Of a DNA stretch of 64,000 nucleotides, positions 8,651 to 18,209 are shown piece after piece; the first letter of the stretch is position 1; each line of letters starts with the position of its first letter. Both the position numbers and the translations under genes were made by a program. Under the pieces are notes generated by a model. It worked only from the letters and a program-made list of their open reading frames with translations. It had not been told where the DNA came from and searched no databases. Origin of the DNA: CBDCPI01 sp965220245 (GTDB lineage: Bacteria; Chloroflexota; Dehalococcoidia; Lucifugimonadales; UBA3495); contig CBDCPI010000012.1 in assembly GCA_965220245.1 (NCBI GenBank), forward strand, positions 136,819 through 200,818, given 5' to 3'.

Positions 8651-9388
8651 ATGAAGCGATCATTCCAAGAGATTATGGAACAGGCCACCCGGGAAATGCG
8701 GGAGGTCCTGGAACAGGAGACCGGGGAAGACGGGGCCGGCCAGTGGGACCCGGACGCCTGGGAAGAAGAGGTTATCCGGTTTACCCGGCAGTTGGGCCGG
8801 CGGATGGTGCAGACCTGGGCTGAGGTGAAAGCTGAGCAAGCCAAAGCTCAGGACCCTTTTGTTCCAGGTGCGGGGGCCCTTCGGCAGGCTCAGGATGAGC
8901 GGCGCGCGCCACTTGCACCGGTGGCAGCCCCTGTGGCGGCTGAGCACCTTCGGACGGATTGAAGCGCAGGCCCCTTATCTGCGTTGCCCCCAGGACCACA
9001 GCGGCCAGCGGCCTTTCCAGGAGTTGACCCATCTGCAAGGTCAAGGCAAGTCTTTGGCTTTGCAACGGGCCTTGACAGGCTTTGGCGCGGAAAAGTCTTT
9101 CGAGCAGGCCAGCAGGCAACTCCAGGAACACTACGGAGTGGAGCCGCACCGCAGCCGCGTCCGGGAAGTAGTGGTGCAACAGGCGGAAAGAGCCGCCGCA
9201 TTGGTGGACCGGGAGAGCCGGGAGACTATCGATGGCTATGCGAGTCGACCAGTTTCCGGTCTGGGGAACCGTGGCTGATTGTGGAGAGCGACGGCTCCAT
9301 GGTGCGCACCGGGGAGTTGGCGCCGCACCCGGCGGGAGGGGTGAGTCCGGTGCGCGGCCGCCGGAGCACCCCGGCCGGTCAGTCTTGA
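8651..9388 (+). pseudogene. Degraded transposase (ISKra4-like), frameshifted and 3'-truncated
   Basis: Three consecutive reading frames make up one broken protein. The first (8651-8870) holds EEVIRFTRQLGRRMVQTWAE. The second (about 8960-9240) holds FEQASRQLQEHYGVEPHRSR and VREVVVQQAERAA. The third (about 9265-9350) holds LIVESDGSMVRTGEL, where the Asp would be the first catalytic residue. The order matches the N-terminal half of ISKra4-type transposases; the rest is missing. A copy of the CTCAGGATGAGCGG repeat motif lies inside the first break (8889-8902). No terminal repeats are visible. The family call is from memory of the motif pattern. Confidence 0.6.
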
Positions 9389-9528
9389 AGCCGGATGCTG
9401 GAGGCGATTACCCAGCCCGGCGGGAAATGTCCGGGGTGACGAGGTACGACTACGGAACCAACTGTTGTTAAATGAGGTCGACTGCCCTTGTCGTTTTTCC
9501 AATCCCCGCATCCTGCGATTAGTATTTC

Positions 9529-10512
9529 ATGGGAAAGACCCCAGACATTATGCACAACGACAAGTTAGCGCCTGACGGCGAGCGAAATCCGGCCATTAGC
9601 CGGAGCGGAGACGTTGTCTGCTTCGGGTTCCTGACTTACTGCCTGCTACTGATGGTCGACGAACTGCCGCCGAAGAATGGTGGCGCCCTCGTGCGGGGCT
9701 CGGTTGATACCGTGGGAGATGATGCCGCGATTGTGGCAAGCGTTCTGACCAATTGGAGGGTCCCAACCAGGCTCATCTCTTCCCCGGTTGGAAACGACCA
9801 CTACGGGGAGACGGTAACAGGACATCTGAATTCGTGGGGAGTGGACGTGGAGCATCGGGTCAGGCAGGGGTTGACTACACCGGTTGAGATTGGAATCGTG
9901 GATGCCGACGGTGGCCGCACCTATTTCCAACGGAGAGACCATTCCGCCCTGGCGGCGTTGCAGGCGCCAAGCTCCGCCCAGTTGTCGGGGGCCGGGTTGC
10001 TCTATGTTGACTGGTACGACGGGCCCAGCGTGCTCGCGGCCATGGAGACGGCCGTATCTTTAGGCGTCCCAGTTTTCCTAAACCTGGAGTCGCAGTACAG
10101 CAGGAACCCCTCGCTTTCAGATCTGATGCGTTACGCCACCATCTGCCAGGCATCAATGGACGAACCGGGATCATCCGGAAGCCCGGTCGACACCGCTCGC
10201 TCGTTGATCAACCTGGGCATGGAAACAGTGCTGGTGACCCTCGGCGCAGAGGGCTGCCTCGTTGCCCAAGGGCGGCAGGCCTATTGCATCAAGGCGCCGC
10301 GGGTAAAGGTGGTTGACTGCTATGGGGCCGGTGCCGCCTTTTCGGCCGGCATCATCTACGGCTTCCGGGCAGGATGGCCGCTGGAAAGCAGCGCCCGGTT
10401 CGCCACGGCCTACGCCGGGCTCAAGTGCCAAGTGGCCGGTATCGCGGGCTTGTCCGCAGCCGAGATCCAAGAGACCGCGGCTACCCTGGATGCTCGCCCC
10501 CTATCCCTGTGA
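9529..10512 (+). CDS. PfkB-family sugar kinase homologue lacking the catalytic Asp
   Basis: This 327-aa protein has the ribokinase/PfkB fold: VVCFGFLTYCLLLMVDELP at the N-terminus, GDDAAIVASVLTNWRV (the glycine-rich segment that contacts the sugar), SSPVGNDHYGETV, and the C-terminal nucleotide and catalytic segment VVDCYGAGAAFSAGIIYGF. The family signature is DTxGAGD, whose last Asp is the catalytic base. Here it reads GAGA (codon GCC at that position), so phosphoryl transfer by the usual mechanism would be compromised. The ATG has no clear ribosome-binding site; ATG 9550 is an alternative start. The enzyme may be inactive, regulatory, or act on an unusual substrate. It converges with the methyltransferase 10 bases away. 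Confidence 0.8.
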   Translation: MGKTPDIMHNDKLAPDGERNPAISRSGDVVCFGFLTYCLLLMVDELPPKNGGALVRGSVDTVGDDAAIVASVLTNWRVPTRLISSPVGNDHYGETVTGHLNSWGVDVEHRVRQGLTTPVEIGIVDADGGRTYFQRRDHSALAALQAPSSAQLSGAGLLYVDWYDGPSVLAAMETAVSLGVPVFLNLESQYSRNPSLSDLMRYATICQASMDEPGSSGSPVDTARSLINLGMETVLVTLGAEGCLVAQGRQAYCIKAPRVKVVDCYGAGAAFSAGIIYGFRAGWPLESSARFATAYAGLKCQVAGIAGLSAAEIQETAATLDARPLSL

Positions 10513-10522
10513 ACGGGTAGGC

Positions 10523-11212
10523 CTAGTCCTTCCTCACCCAGAAGGCGCAGTAGCGCATCGGCTTCGGGTCGCTGAAATAGAGCATTCCACCCAAGTCCCC
10601 GCTCCCCTCCGGTTCCACCAGAAAGCATCCGCAACCCTCCAGGATGCTCAGCAAACGGTGCTCGTCGTACAGTTGGAACGACCTGTCCACGCCATCCCCG
10701 CCATAGGCCCGGTCACTGACGGTGGCTACCCCTGAACCGGTCTTGAACATGAGCTGCAGGACGCCTCCGGAGGCCAGCACTCTCGCCAACTCCGGGATGG
10801 TCGTAGTTTCGGTGGCCTCGGGCGTCAGATGCTGTATCACGGCGTTGCAAAGTACGAAATCGAAGAACCCTGACTCAAAGGGCAGGGGTTCCCGCATATC
10901 GGCAACGCTGAGCTTGTCCGCTATGTCCGGGTGCAACTCTCTCCCCAGGCTGATGTTCTCCTCCACCGCGTCAATTCCGTAGGCGTCGTACCCCCGTGTG
11001 TGCAGCAGGTGGACGTCCCGGGCCCCCGCCCCGCACCCTGCGTCCAGGCCGCGCATACCCCGGGCCAACTCGATAACCCGATTCAGCAGGTCCGTGTCAC
11101 CCTTCAGCGCCGGGTGAGAGGAACCGGTATACACCGAGTGGGTGAACTCGTGGGAAAGCTGGGAATATCTCTGGGCGTGTTCCCTGTAAAAGTCCAGCGA
11201 ATCGAACTCCAT
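10523..11212 (-). CDS. Class I SAM-dependent methyltransferase
   Basis: This is a 229-aa Rossmann-fold methyltransferase. Motif I is GLDAGCGAGARDVHLL. The acidic residue of motif II is in AYGIDAVEENI. Motif IV is FDFVLCNAVIQHL, and ELARVLASGGVLQLMFK is the strand-5 region. The N-terminus DFYREHAQRYSQLSHEF recalls small-molecule methyltransferases of the ubiE/coq5-like superfamily. The substrate cannot be inferred. It sits between the kinase homologue and the NRPS-like gene, although on the opposite strand to both. Confidence 0.85.
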   Translation of the reverse strand: MEFDSLDFYREHAQRYSQLSHEFTHSVYTGSSHPALKGDTDLLNRVIELARGMRGLDAGCGAGARDVHLLHTRGYDAYGIDAVEENISLGRELHPDIADKLSVADMREPLPFESGFFDFVLCNAVIQHLTPEATETTTIPELARVLASGGVLQLMFKTGSGVATVSDRAYGGDGVDRSFQLYDEHRLLSILEGCGCFLVEPEGSGDLGGMLYFSDPKPMRYCAFWVRKD

Positions 11213-11269
11213 GTGGACACCCTTGAGAAGGTCAGCTTCGTTTACTACGAAAATGACTGCTATTTTACG

Positions 11270-11371
11270 GTAACTGTTCAGATTTGAAGGGAATCGGTCC
11301 TTCGACTCCCCTCCGCTGCGCTCAGGATGAGCGGTTCCGTGTTAATGCGCTCAACAACTCTGAACAGTTAC
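11270..11371. repeat. IS66-type MITE, copy 3 (best preserved)
   Basis: A 102-bp element with terminal inverted repeats GTAACTGTTCAGA and TCTGAACAGTTAC. It is flanked on both sides by ATTTTACG, a perfect 8-bp target duplication. GTAA ends and 8-bp duplications are the hallmarks of IS66-family elements. It carries no coding capacity, so a transposase must act in trans. It occupies most of the 278-bp spacer between the methyltransferase and NRPS-like genes. Confidence 0.88.
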
Positions 11372-11490
11372 ATTTTACGATTTTAGTTTACTTTACGCTC
11401 CCGTTTTTGTAAACTGCACTTTCATGCTTTAAAATTCTGGAACATATGCCCATTTTGCTTGATGTGCCTAGGCTTGCTTGAGGCGGCGAA

Positions 11491-14484
11491 ATGAATTCCG
11501 CAGAGAGTGGTTTACATCAGCTTTTCCAGGCTCAAGTGACGGAGACTCCCGACAATCCGGCAATAGTCTTCGGCGACGAGCAGACATCCTATGCACAACT
11601 GGACCAGGCAACGGATGCCTTGGCCGCCTACCTCCGGCATTGGGGAGTATCGACCGACGACCCGGTGGGCATATACATGGAGACCTGCCCGGAGTACATC
11701 GTCGCGACCATAGGAACATTGAAGGCCGGCGCAGCCTTCATGCCTGTGGCCTTGGATCTACCCGATTCCCTTCTTGCCACATTGCTGTCCGAATCGCAGC
11801 CCAAGCTGGTGATCACCAAAGCGCGGCACTTGCCCAGACTGAGTAAATTCTCTGGGCCTCGCCTGTTGCCCGTTGATTCCGACCGCGCCTGGAGAGAGTT
11901 CGATCCCCCAACCGACGAGATTCGTGTCGACACCGGCAACCTGGCGTTCCTCCCCTACACATCCGGCACAACAGGACAACCAAAGGGTGTGATGCAAACC
12001 ACCGGCGCCCTGATTTCATCCTACCTGGCGAGGTACCGGTTCAGTTCCTGCGGCGTCGGAGACAGGGTCGCGTGCAACATCTTCTTTCCCTGGGAGTTCC
12101 TCCGGCCGCTGTTGAAGGGAGGAACGGTGTACGTTATTCCCGATGATGTGGTGTTCGTGCCGCGCGCGCTTACCGGGTTCATAGCGAAACACCGGATTAC
12201 CGAGGTGCTCTTCACTCCGTCCCTGATGCAGGGGGTCTTGAATTCGGCAAGCCCACAACAATTGCGCGCCCGGCTGTCCTCTCTGCGTGTGGTCTGGCTG
12301 AACGGCGAGGTGGTGCCGGCCAGTCTGCTGAAACTGGCCTTGGACGTTTTGCCCCGGTCTACGCGGGTGTTCAACACCTACAGCATCAGTGAGGCCCACG
12401 ACGTTTGCACCATTGAACTGACGGACTTGTGCCTGGACGGCAGGGATGCGTGCCCTGTGGGTTATGCAATGGATGGGGTGACGCTCCGGGTGCTCCCGGA
12501 AGGGCAGTCCGATCTGACTTCCAGCGGAATCGGCGAGCTCTTCATTGGAGGTCGCGGACTGGCCCGGGGCTATCTGAAGAGGCCCGACCTGGATGCCGAG
12601 AGGTTCGTCAGATGGAACGGCGAGAAGTATTACTCCACCGGCGACCTGGCTGAGGTTGACGCGCAAGGTATGACTACGATCATCGGTCGCAATGATTCGA
12701 TGGTCAAGATCAGGGGCTACACCGTTTACCTGAGCGCCATAGAGGAGACCCTCCGCAAGCACTGTGACGCGGCGGATGCGGCGGTGGTGGCTGAAAACGA
12801 GGACGAAGCCAACAAGCGGCTCGTCGCCTACGTCGTCCGGCGGCCGGAGGCGGCGTGGGAGGTCGATGCGAAGAGTCGGACAAGCAGAGACCTGCGTGCT
12901 CTGCTGGAACGGCATCTGCCGCTATACATGGTGCCCAGCCACTTCATGGAGCTGGAGGCTCTCCCGATAAATCAACAGACGGGCAAACTGGAGCGCAAAG
13001 CATTGCCCGCATTGCGAGAAAGGAGACCTGCGGTCGAGCAGCGCACCTCGCTGTCCAAGCACGCAACCGCAAGGGAGCGCCTCAGGGCCTTGCGGGAGCT
13101 ATGGAGTGAAGCGCTGGATGTCGATACTGAATCATTGGAAGATAACTGGAACTTCTTTGATCTCGGCGGCCACTCCCTGACGGGCCTGGACCTCACCCTG
13201 AGCATCGAACATCTTTTTGGGATTGAACTGAGCGGCACGGAGATCTACGAGTACCCCACCATAAGTGAGCTGGGCGCGTACTTGGAAAATAGAGGGGCGA
13301 ATATGGGATCTGGAATTTCGCTGGCCGAGGACTCGACCCTGGACCCGGCGATTGCACCAGGAGGCGCGCCGAGAATTACACGTCTCAGCGAGGCGTCCTC
13401 GATCCTTGTGACTGGAACAACCGGATTCCTGGGAGCCTTTCTGCTGGACGAACTGCTGCGCGCCACGGGACCGGATACCCGGTTCTTCTGCTTGGTAAGG
13501 GACCGATTGGTAAGGGACCGAGACTCAGGACAGGGCGGGTCCACCAACCGGGTGCTGGACACTTTGAAGTTTTATGGGCTCGCGGGTCTGTCCGCTGGAC
13601 AAAGGATCGTCCCGGTCTCTGGAGACCTCACCTTGCCCAGTATGGGACTGGACAATAATGAGTACCGGCAGTTGGCGGAAGAGGTCGACTTGATATTCCA
13701 TTGCGCCGCCTCCGTCAATTACGCCTACCCTTATTCTGCAGCCAAGCCCCACACCGTCGGCGGGACTTTGGAGATGCTCAAGTTCGCCTGCACCGACGTA
13801 GCCAAGCCGGTCCAGTACATTTCATCCAACGGCGTCTTTCCGGGAGGAGACGACAATCCCTACCTTGAAAACAGCGACATAGACGGCTTCGTCAACAGGA
13901 TGGAGGGGGGCTACAATCAAGCCAAATGGGTTGCGGAACGGCTCGTCTGGCAGGCTGTTTCTCGAGGACTGCCGGTATGCATCTTCCGTCCCGGCAACAT
14001 TGGCCACCACAGTGGTACGGGCACGGTCAACCCGAATGACTTTCTCTCGTTGATTATCAAGGCTTGCGCCCGCCTCGGATGTGCCCCCCTGGCGCCGGAA
14101 TGGTTCTTCGAGATGACGCCTATCGACCTTCTGGTCAAGGCGATAACGAAAATTTCCGACGATCCCAGGCACCTGGGCAAGGTATACAACGTGGTCCAAC
14201 AGGACCCCGTACCCGCCGATCAAGTTTTTGCATATATGGAGCACCACGGATACGTGGCGGACCGCGCTCAACTGGGGGACTGGAAATCAAGATTGGTAAC
14301 AATGGCCGACCGCGATGATGACATGGAGTTGAAAGTTCTGATCCGGTCCCTGGAGTCAGTCGAGCCGTACCTATCCGATACCAGCGTCTACGACGTCAGC
14401 CGGTTCTCCGAAGCGTTGTCGGAAATCGGTCTGGGAATGCCCGCAGTCGACGCCGACTACGTGACCAAATTCCTACGGAAGTGA
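11491..14484 (+). CDS. NRPS-like A-T-R enzyme (adenylation, carrier, thioester reductase)
   Basis: This 997-aa protein has three domains. The adenylation domain (~1-520) shows LPYTSGTTGQPKGVMQ (A3), NTYSISEAH (A5), YSTGDLAEVD (A7), GRNDSMVKIRGYTVYLSAIE (A8) and NQQTGKLERKALP (A10). The carrier domain (~535-610) has FFDLGGHSLTGLD with the phosphopantetheine Ser. The C-terminal NADPH-dependent thioester reductase (~640-997) has ILVTGTTGFLGAFLL and the catalytic YNQAKW. The expected reaction is activation of a carboxylic acid and its reductive release as an aldehyde or alcohol. Where PheA-type domains have Asp235 (the alpha-amino anchor), this sequence reads CNIFFPWEFLRP, so the substrate is probably not an alpha-amino acid. 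There is no condensation domain. Confidence 0.92.
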   Translation: MNSAESGLHQLFQAQVTETPDNPAIVFGDEQTSYAQLDQATDALAAYLRHWGVSTDDPVGIYMETCPEYIVATIGTLKAGAAFMPVALDLPDSLLATLLSESQPKLVITKARHLPRLSKFSGPRLLPVDSDRAWREFDPPTDEIRVDTGNLAFLPYTSGTTGQPKGVMQTTGALISSYLARYRFSSCGVGDRVACNIFFPWEFLRPLLKGGTVYVIPDDVVFVPRALTGFIAKHRITEVLFTPSLMQGVLNSASPQQLRARLSSLRVVWLNGEVVPASLLKLALDVLPRSTRVFNTYSISEAHDVCTIELTDLCLDGRDACPVGYAMDGVTLRVLPEGQSDLTSSGIGELFIGGRGLARGYLKRPDLDAERFVRWNGEKYYSTGDLAEVDAQGMTTIIGRNDSMVKIRGYTVYLSAIEETLRKHCDAADAAVVAENEDEANKRLVAYVVRRPEAAWEVDAKSRTSRDLRALLERHLPLYMVPSHFMELEALPINQQTGKLERKALPALRERRPAVEQRTSLSKHATARERLRALRELWSEALDVDTESLEDNWNFFDLGGHSLTGLDLTLSIEHLFGIELSGTEIYEYPTISELGAYLENRGANMGSGISLAEDSTLDPAIAPGGAPRITRLSEASSILVTGTTGFLGAFLLDELLRATGPDTRFFCLVRDRLVRDRDSGQGGSTNRVLDTLKFYGLAGLSAGQRIVPVSGDLTLPSMGLDNNEYRQLAEEVDLIFHCAASVNYAYPYSAAKPHTVGGTLEMLKFACTDVAKPVQYISSNGVFPGGDDNPYLENSDIDGFVNRMEGGYNQAKWVAERLVWQAVSRGLPVCIFRPGNIGHHSGTGTVNPNDFLSLIIKACARLGCAPLAPEWFFEMTPIDLLVKAITKISDDPRHLGKVYNVVQQDPVPADQVFAYMEHHGYVADRAQLGDWKSRLVTMADRDDDMELKVLIRSLESVEPYLSDTSVYDVSRFSEALSEIGLGMPAVDADYVTKFLRK
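13492..13521 (+). repeat. 15-bp tandem duplication in the reductase domain
   Basis: The unit TTGGTAAGGGACCGA occurs twice without a mismatch, adding five residues so that the protein reads CLVRDRLVRDRDSG after the NADPH-binding strand. The duplication is in frame and therefore tolerated. Confidence 0.95.
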
Positions 14485-15231
14485 CCATCAAGGTGAGTCT
14501 ACGGCGGGTTCGATCTCTTCAGACCGTGGTTCTCGGTAAGAGGTAGGGCCGGAAACCGGGCCACGCTGGGGAGGACATCGCCGTACCAAACGCGACAGCA
14601 CCGGAAGGACTGCTCCAGCACCCCGACACGCCGAGCAACATCGGCCCCCTGTCTTCCTGCAGCCATGACCACTTCCGCTGCTCCAAGGTGTTGATCATTT
14701 CTTCAGCAAAATGTTTCCTGTCAGTCTGTCTCCACCATACTGGACTCCTTATAGCAGGACCTCCCAGCGAAAAGTTCGCAATTCGGTACGTGTAGGCCCA
14801 CCGAACTGGACAAAATCAAGAACTTTCACCTTGACCTTCAAATTGGCCGTATGATCTTGAAGAACGTCTCGGCTGCCAAGACGCTGGGGCTCGGTCGCCG
14901 ACCAGATACGGAACAAGATCGACTGGACTTCCTCGACGCCCAGTCCGTAGGACGAGGTCATGTACTGGGTGACTACGACCGCTGGTCTCGACATTGAGAT
15001 TGACCCACCGATCCTCGCTGCCAAGACCGACACCGTCACCCTACCGTTCCGCCTGCTCATAGACACCGACGCCATTGCCGTTGAGACTGGTTCGCCGACT
15101 TTGTTAGTGCCGCCGTGAGAGACACGAGCGGCCAGTAGCTTCCGTAGTGGCTAGGGAGCAGGCGGCGAGCCTACCGCAGCGCGCTCACCCGCGCCAGCCC
15201 ATTCCACCGCGGCGCGACGTTCACACACACA
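14485..15231. other. 747-bp spacer with no convincing gene
   Basis: I see no supportable coding region. A 108-codon frame on the minus strand (14749-15075) has no recognisable motifs. The only notable feature is a 31-bp sequence at 14798-14828 that recurs at 23491-23521. The spacer marks the left edge of the decayed defence block. Confidence 0.6.
14798..14828 (+). repeat. 31-bp direct repeat, left copy
   Basis: The core AACTGGACAAAATCAAGAA and its flanks (CCACC before it, TTCA after it) match the sequence at 23491-23521 in the same orientation, with two or three differences. The pair brackets the methylase/HEPN/HigBA block. Confidence 0.75.
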
Positions 15232-16225
15232 TCACGTTCGCCTACTGACGCGCTCAAGGGCAGTTGACACACACGTCAGGACCGCTGTGATATCCGGTTC
15301 CAACAAATGTCTGCTTGTGGCATTCTCTGGATCGAAGGGGTATCGCAACACATTAAAGACAACCTGTGTTTGCATAAGGAACACTCGAAGGTTTTGAGAG
15401 TCCCGCTTCCTTCCGATATTCTCTAGTTCATTCCTGAACTCTCCATCTATCTCCTCTTGAATGCTTTCCGGCAAACAATCAAATAGGCGCAACAACTTAT
15501 GCGTCTTGTACTCGTCCCTAAACCTCCCTACGGCCTTGTATAGCAAATACTTCATGTCATATTCGATTGCAAGCGGTAAGAGGATCATCGATGCGTACAG
15601 CCACTCTCCACTTTGATTTGCCATACCTGCACCATAGAGCAAGCGGTACGCTGCTCGAACGCTGTTGGCCAGAAACAGCACAAAGCGGGCTGGTTATCGC
15701 TCGGACTTCAGCAGCTTCTTTGTCTTCCAGAAAAGCGATCCTGGCAGCTATTTCTTCTTTGGTTTGAGCAACTACTGCTATCGTGGCCTCTGTTTGCTCA
15801 CTTTGAACTATTCTCCCTCCTACACTCACGGCTCTCTCCACTGTTCCCGCGATGGGGCCGCTAGCGGACTTACTCGTAGGCTCTCGCTGGCTTAGAGGTC
15901 CTATCCCACAAAGAATCACCTCTTCGTCCTCTGCCTTGAGCTTGTGCCAGTTCAAAAACCCCGTTCCAGTCCGCCAGGGAAACTTTATTGGTTCACCATT
16001 TTGAGCCTTTGGAGTCATTCGAAAGCGTACTGAGATTCTCTTTTCATTTAGTGGTTGAAGTATACTGGCAGTTACTTCATTGCGAGGTATTGTGGTATGG
16101 ATGATCCATCCTCTCCGGCTCTCCGAAACGGATGCTTCACTTCCCATATGCAGCGATACATCATTGCCGTCAATGATCAAATCCAAGGCACTGTCTCCGT
16201 GGGTCATTCTATACTTCTCCCTCAT
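15232..16225 (-). pseudogene. Hypothetical protein, frameshifted; HEPN-like C-terminal half
   Basis: Two overlapping minus-strand frames appear to be one gene. The N-terminal part (16225 to about 15700) includes NDVSLHMGSEASV and FRMTPKAQNGEPIKFPWRTG and reads well to AEVRAITSP. The C-terminal part (from about 15681 in another frame) begins LFLANSVRAAYRLLYGAGMA and contains EYDMKYLLYKAVGRF and KTHKLLRLFDCLP, a helical pattern like HEPN nucleases and nucleotidyltransferase-associated domains. The switch near 15690 implies a single-base indel. I cannot assign a function. Its position beside a HEPN-like protein and a DNA methylase suggests a defence role, now lost. Confidence 0.55.
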
Positions 16226-16386
16226 GAGTTGTTCAGCGGCTTCGCGAACCGCTCTCTTGTAAGTATCTTAACAGTCGCGACGGTGGCGTACAGGTCAACG
16301 TCCCGTCAACTGGTGTGATAAGCGTCATCCTTGTTGATGTTGTTCAGGCTGCGGTCGGTTGTGTCAGACTTGTCTCCGGTGTGCCT

Positions 16387-16491
16387 TATTAGTCGCAGGG
16401 CCGCGGGCGTCAGGTAGCGACGACTGACCACCCACTCGTCGTGCTGCTCAGGAAGTACGGCACCGATGAACCGACGTACCGCCGCTGGTAC
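16387..16491 (-). pseudogene. Remnant of an IS256-family transposase C-terminus
   Basis: Minus-strand translation gives VPAAVRRFIGAVLPEQHDEW followed by VVSRRYLTPAALRLI. Similar strings (AxLxEQHDEWxVxRRY) close IS256/Mutator-type transposases. Only about 35 residues survive and the catalytic DDE region is absent, so this is a scar of an old insertion in the spacer between two defence-like genes. Confidence 0.6.
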
Positions 16492-16614
16492 AGCTTCTGC
16501 GACATAGCCGACCAGAGACGGTCGATTCTGACAAGCCACCCACGAGGGACAGATGGAGGAGTTCAAACATACAACCAGTCCAATGTACAAATCTCTCTAG
16601 TCTGTCCTAGTTGG

Positions 16615-17979
16615 CTAAGTGCGCCGGAAAAGACGTCTGGCATCGGTCACGTATACATCCTGGCCTGCTACGTGAGCGACTCGGCCATGCCAGTAGAGAT
16701 TGGGACCTGCATCCCGTTCACTCTCGTCGACATCCGTGCTGACCTCGATGTGGTCGCCTGGCAATAGGCCGTGGTGGGAGTCCCATAGTTTGAGCCAAAG
16801 CATGTCCGTTCCGAACTCGGCCCAATTGCACCAGTGCAATGCCAGAGAAGGATGCTTCCCGGTGCCTCGCGATGATTTCTTGCTGACTACAAGGTAAGAC
16901 GATGAACCACGCCCCGTGGTGATGCGGAGCTGGATCAGGAACAGATTAGCCAAGTACAGCCGCGCATCTGACTCCGTGCGGAACAATGATGGGTATGTGT
17001 CGCTGATATCATCGGTGGCTACCCAGAAACCGGTAGGCAAGGGACGGATGAATCCGATCGGGTCTCCCGCCGGTGTGATTACGATCCGGTTCATAGATTC
17101 TTGGATCCGCCAGATGCGGGTCTCTACGTATCTGTGTTGAATTGGCTCCGATCTAACCTGCGCATTAGCCACTAATCTCAGCGCGACCTCGTCGGAACCT
17201 GTCAACTCGTAACACACGCTGGTGACAACGCGGTCTGCATGTTCATCACCAATCGGACGCTCGCGAGGGCCGAGCTTCCTTAGTGCCTCCAGATAGGTCC
17301 CTTGATCTTCCAACCACCTCGTGTACGCTTCCTTGGAAGCCTCGCTGTGTGACGCCAGAGAATCGAGGCGTCGTCTGTCCAAGAATGCCCTACGTGCCTC
17401 CTTCTCTACTCTTTCAAAGATGGTTCCATAGCGAGGAAGCAGAACATCGCCCAAGGCTCGCAGGATCTCGTAATGGAGCTCAACATACATGTACTCTAGG
17501 GCCGGATCATCAATCGACGACTCCACTTCGAAATACCGCAAGAGCTTGAATTGCTCCTCGGTGGCGGCCTTACCTAGATAATCTGGGAGTGACGCCAGAT
17601 GGCGATAGTCCGGATCCTGAGTGTCCGTCCCATAGAACTTGATCGCGGCATCGAAAGCGTCGCAGAGTGACCGAGCTGCCTTAGTGTCACACCCCATCAG
17701 TTCCTGAAGGAGAGTGCCTAGGTCATGCGTATACGTATAGGATCCTCCCGTCCTCTTGATGAGATACTTTATGGCGCTTTCTATGGTCGAATGAGCGGCA
17801 AGCAGCCGATCTGTCTCCTGGGGGATGATAAACTCGCGTGTCCGTCGCCTCCAGTCTTCTTTGCTGTCTCGTGCCGTTCCGCCCGCCCCAAATGCCATAT
17901 TGGATATGACCATAGACGCCACAAAATGAGCGGTGTCCTCGATGCGCGACAGCACTGAATGCTCAACTGAGTCCAACAA
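16615..17979 (-). CDS. Hypothetical protein with HEPN-like N-terminal region
   Basis: A 454-aa protein of unknown function. Around residues 85-115, STIESAIKYLIKRTGGSYTY followed by THDLGTLLQEL has the helix-R-x(n)-H pattern of HEPN domains, which often act as RNases or toxins in defence and toxin-antitoxin systems. The C-terminal half is beta-rich (RIVITPAGDPIGFIRPLPTG, LYWHGRVAHVAGQDVYVTDA) and unrecognised. It lies 50 bases downstream of the small IS-interrupted gene on the same strand and probably belonged to one transcription unit with the methylase. Unlike its neighbours it is intact. The HEPN call is from the local motif only. Confidence 0.5.
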   Translation of the reverse strand: MLDSVEHSVLSRIEDTAHFVASMVISNMAFGAGGTARDSKEDWRRRTREFIIPQETDRLLAAHSTIESAIKYLIKRTGGSYTYTHDLGTLLQELMGCDTKAARSLCDAFDAAIKFYGTDTQDPDYRHLASLPDYLGKAATEEQFKLLRYFEVESSIDDPALEYMYVELHYEILRALGDVLLPRYGTIFERVEKEARRAFLDRRRLDSLASHSEASKEAYTRWLEDQGTYLEALRKLGPRERPIGDEHADRVVTSVCYELTGSDEVALRLVANAQVRSEPIQHRYVETRIWRIQESMNRIVITPAGDPIGFIRPLPTGFWVATDDISDTYPSLFRTESDARLYLANLFLIQLRITTGRGSSSYLVVSKKSSRGTGKHPSLALHWCNWAEFGTDMLWLKLWDSHHGLLPGDHIEVSTDVDESERDAGPNLYWHGRVAHVAGQDVYVTDARRLFRRT

Positions 17980-18209
17980 GCCCCTCTTGATTGAGGAAAT
18001 CGCCCAAGGCCGGGGTGGCGGTCTGTATTTTATCTAGCAAGTTCTTTCCCTACTTTATCAAGCACCTGAATAGCACCTTTGAAGTAGTGCTCGCCCGGTG
18101 TGCCCACTATCAAATCATCGTGCTGCCTCATAGTAAATCTCGCGATGCGCTCATCGATAGTTCTCCTTAGTGCCTATCCTAAAAACAGAATTCGAGCTAA
18201 ACTAGTGGT

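Noticed and set aside
9529..14484. A complete non-ribosomal peptide gene cluster
   Set aside because: There is no condensation domain, phosphopantetheinyl transferase or exporter, and the neighbouring genes are on mixed strands; only a single A-T-R enzyme is supported.
14749..15075. A 108-codon minus-strand ORF as a real gene
   Set aside because: No motif, no ribosome-binding site, and it contains the 31-bp repeat; it is better explained as spacer.
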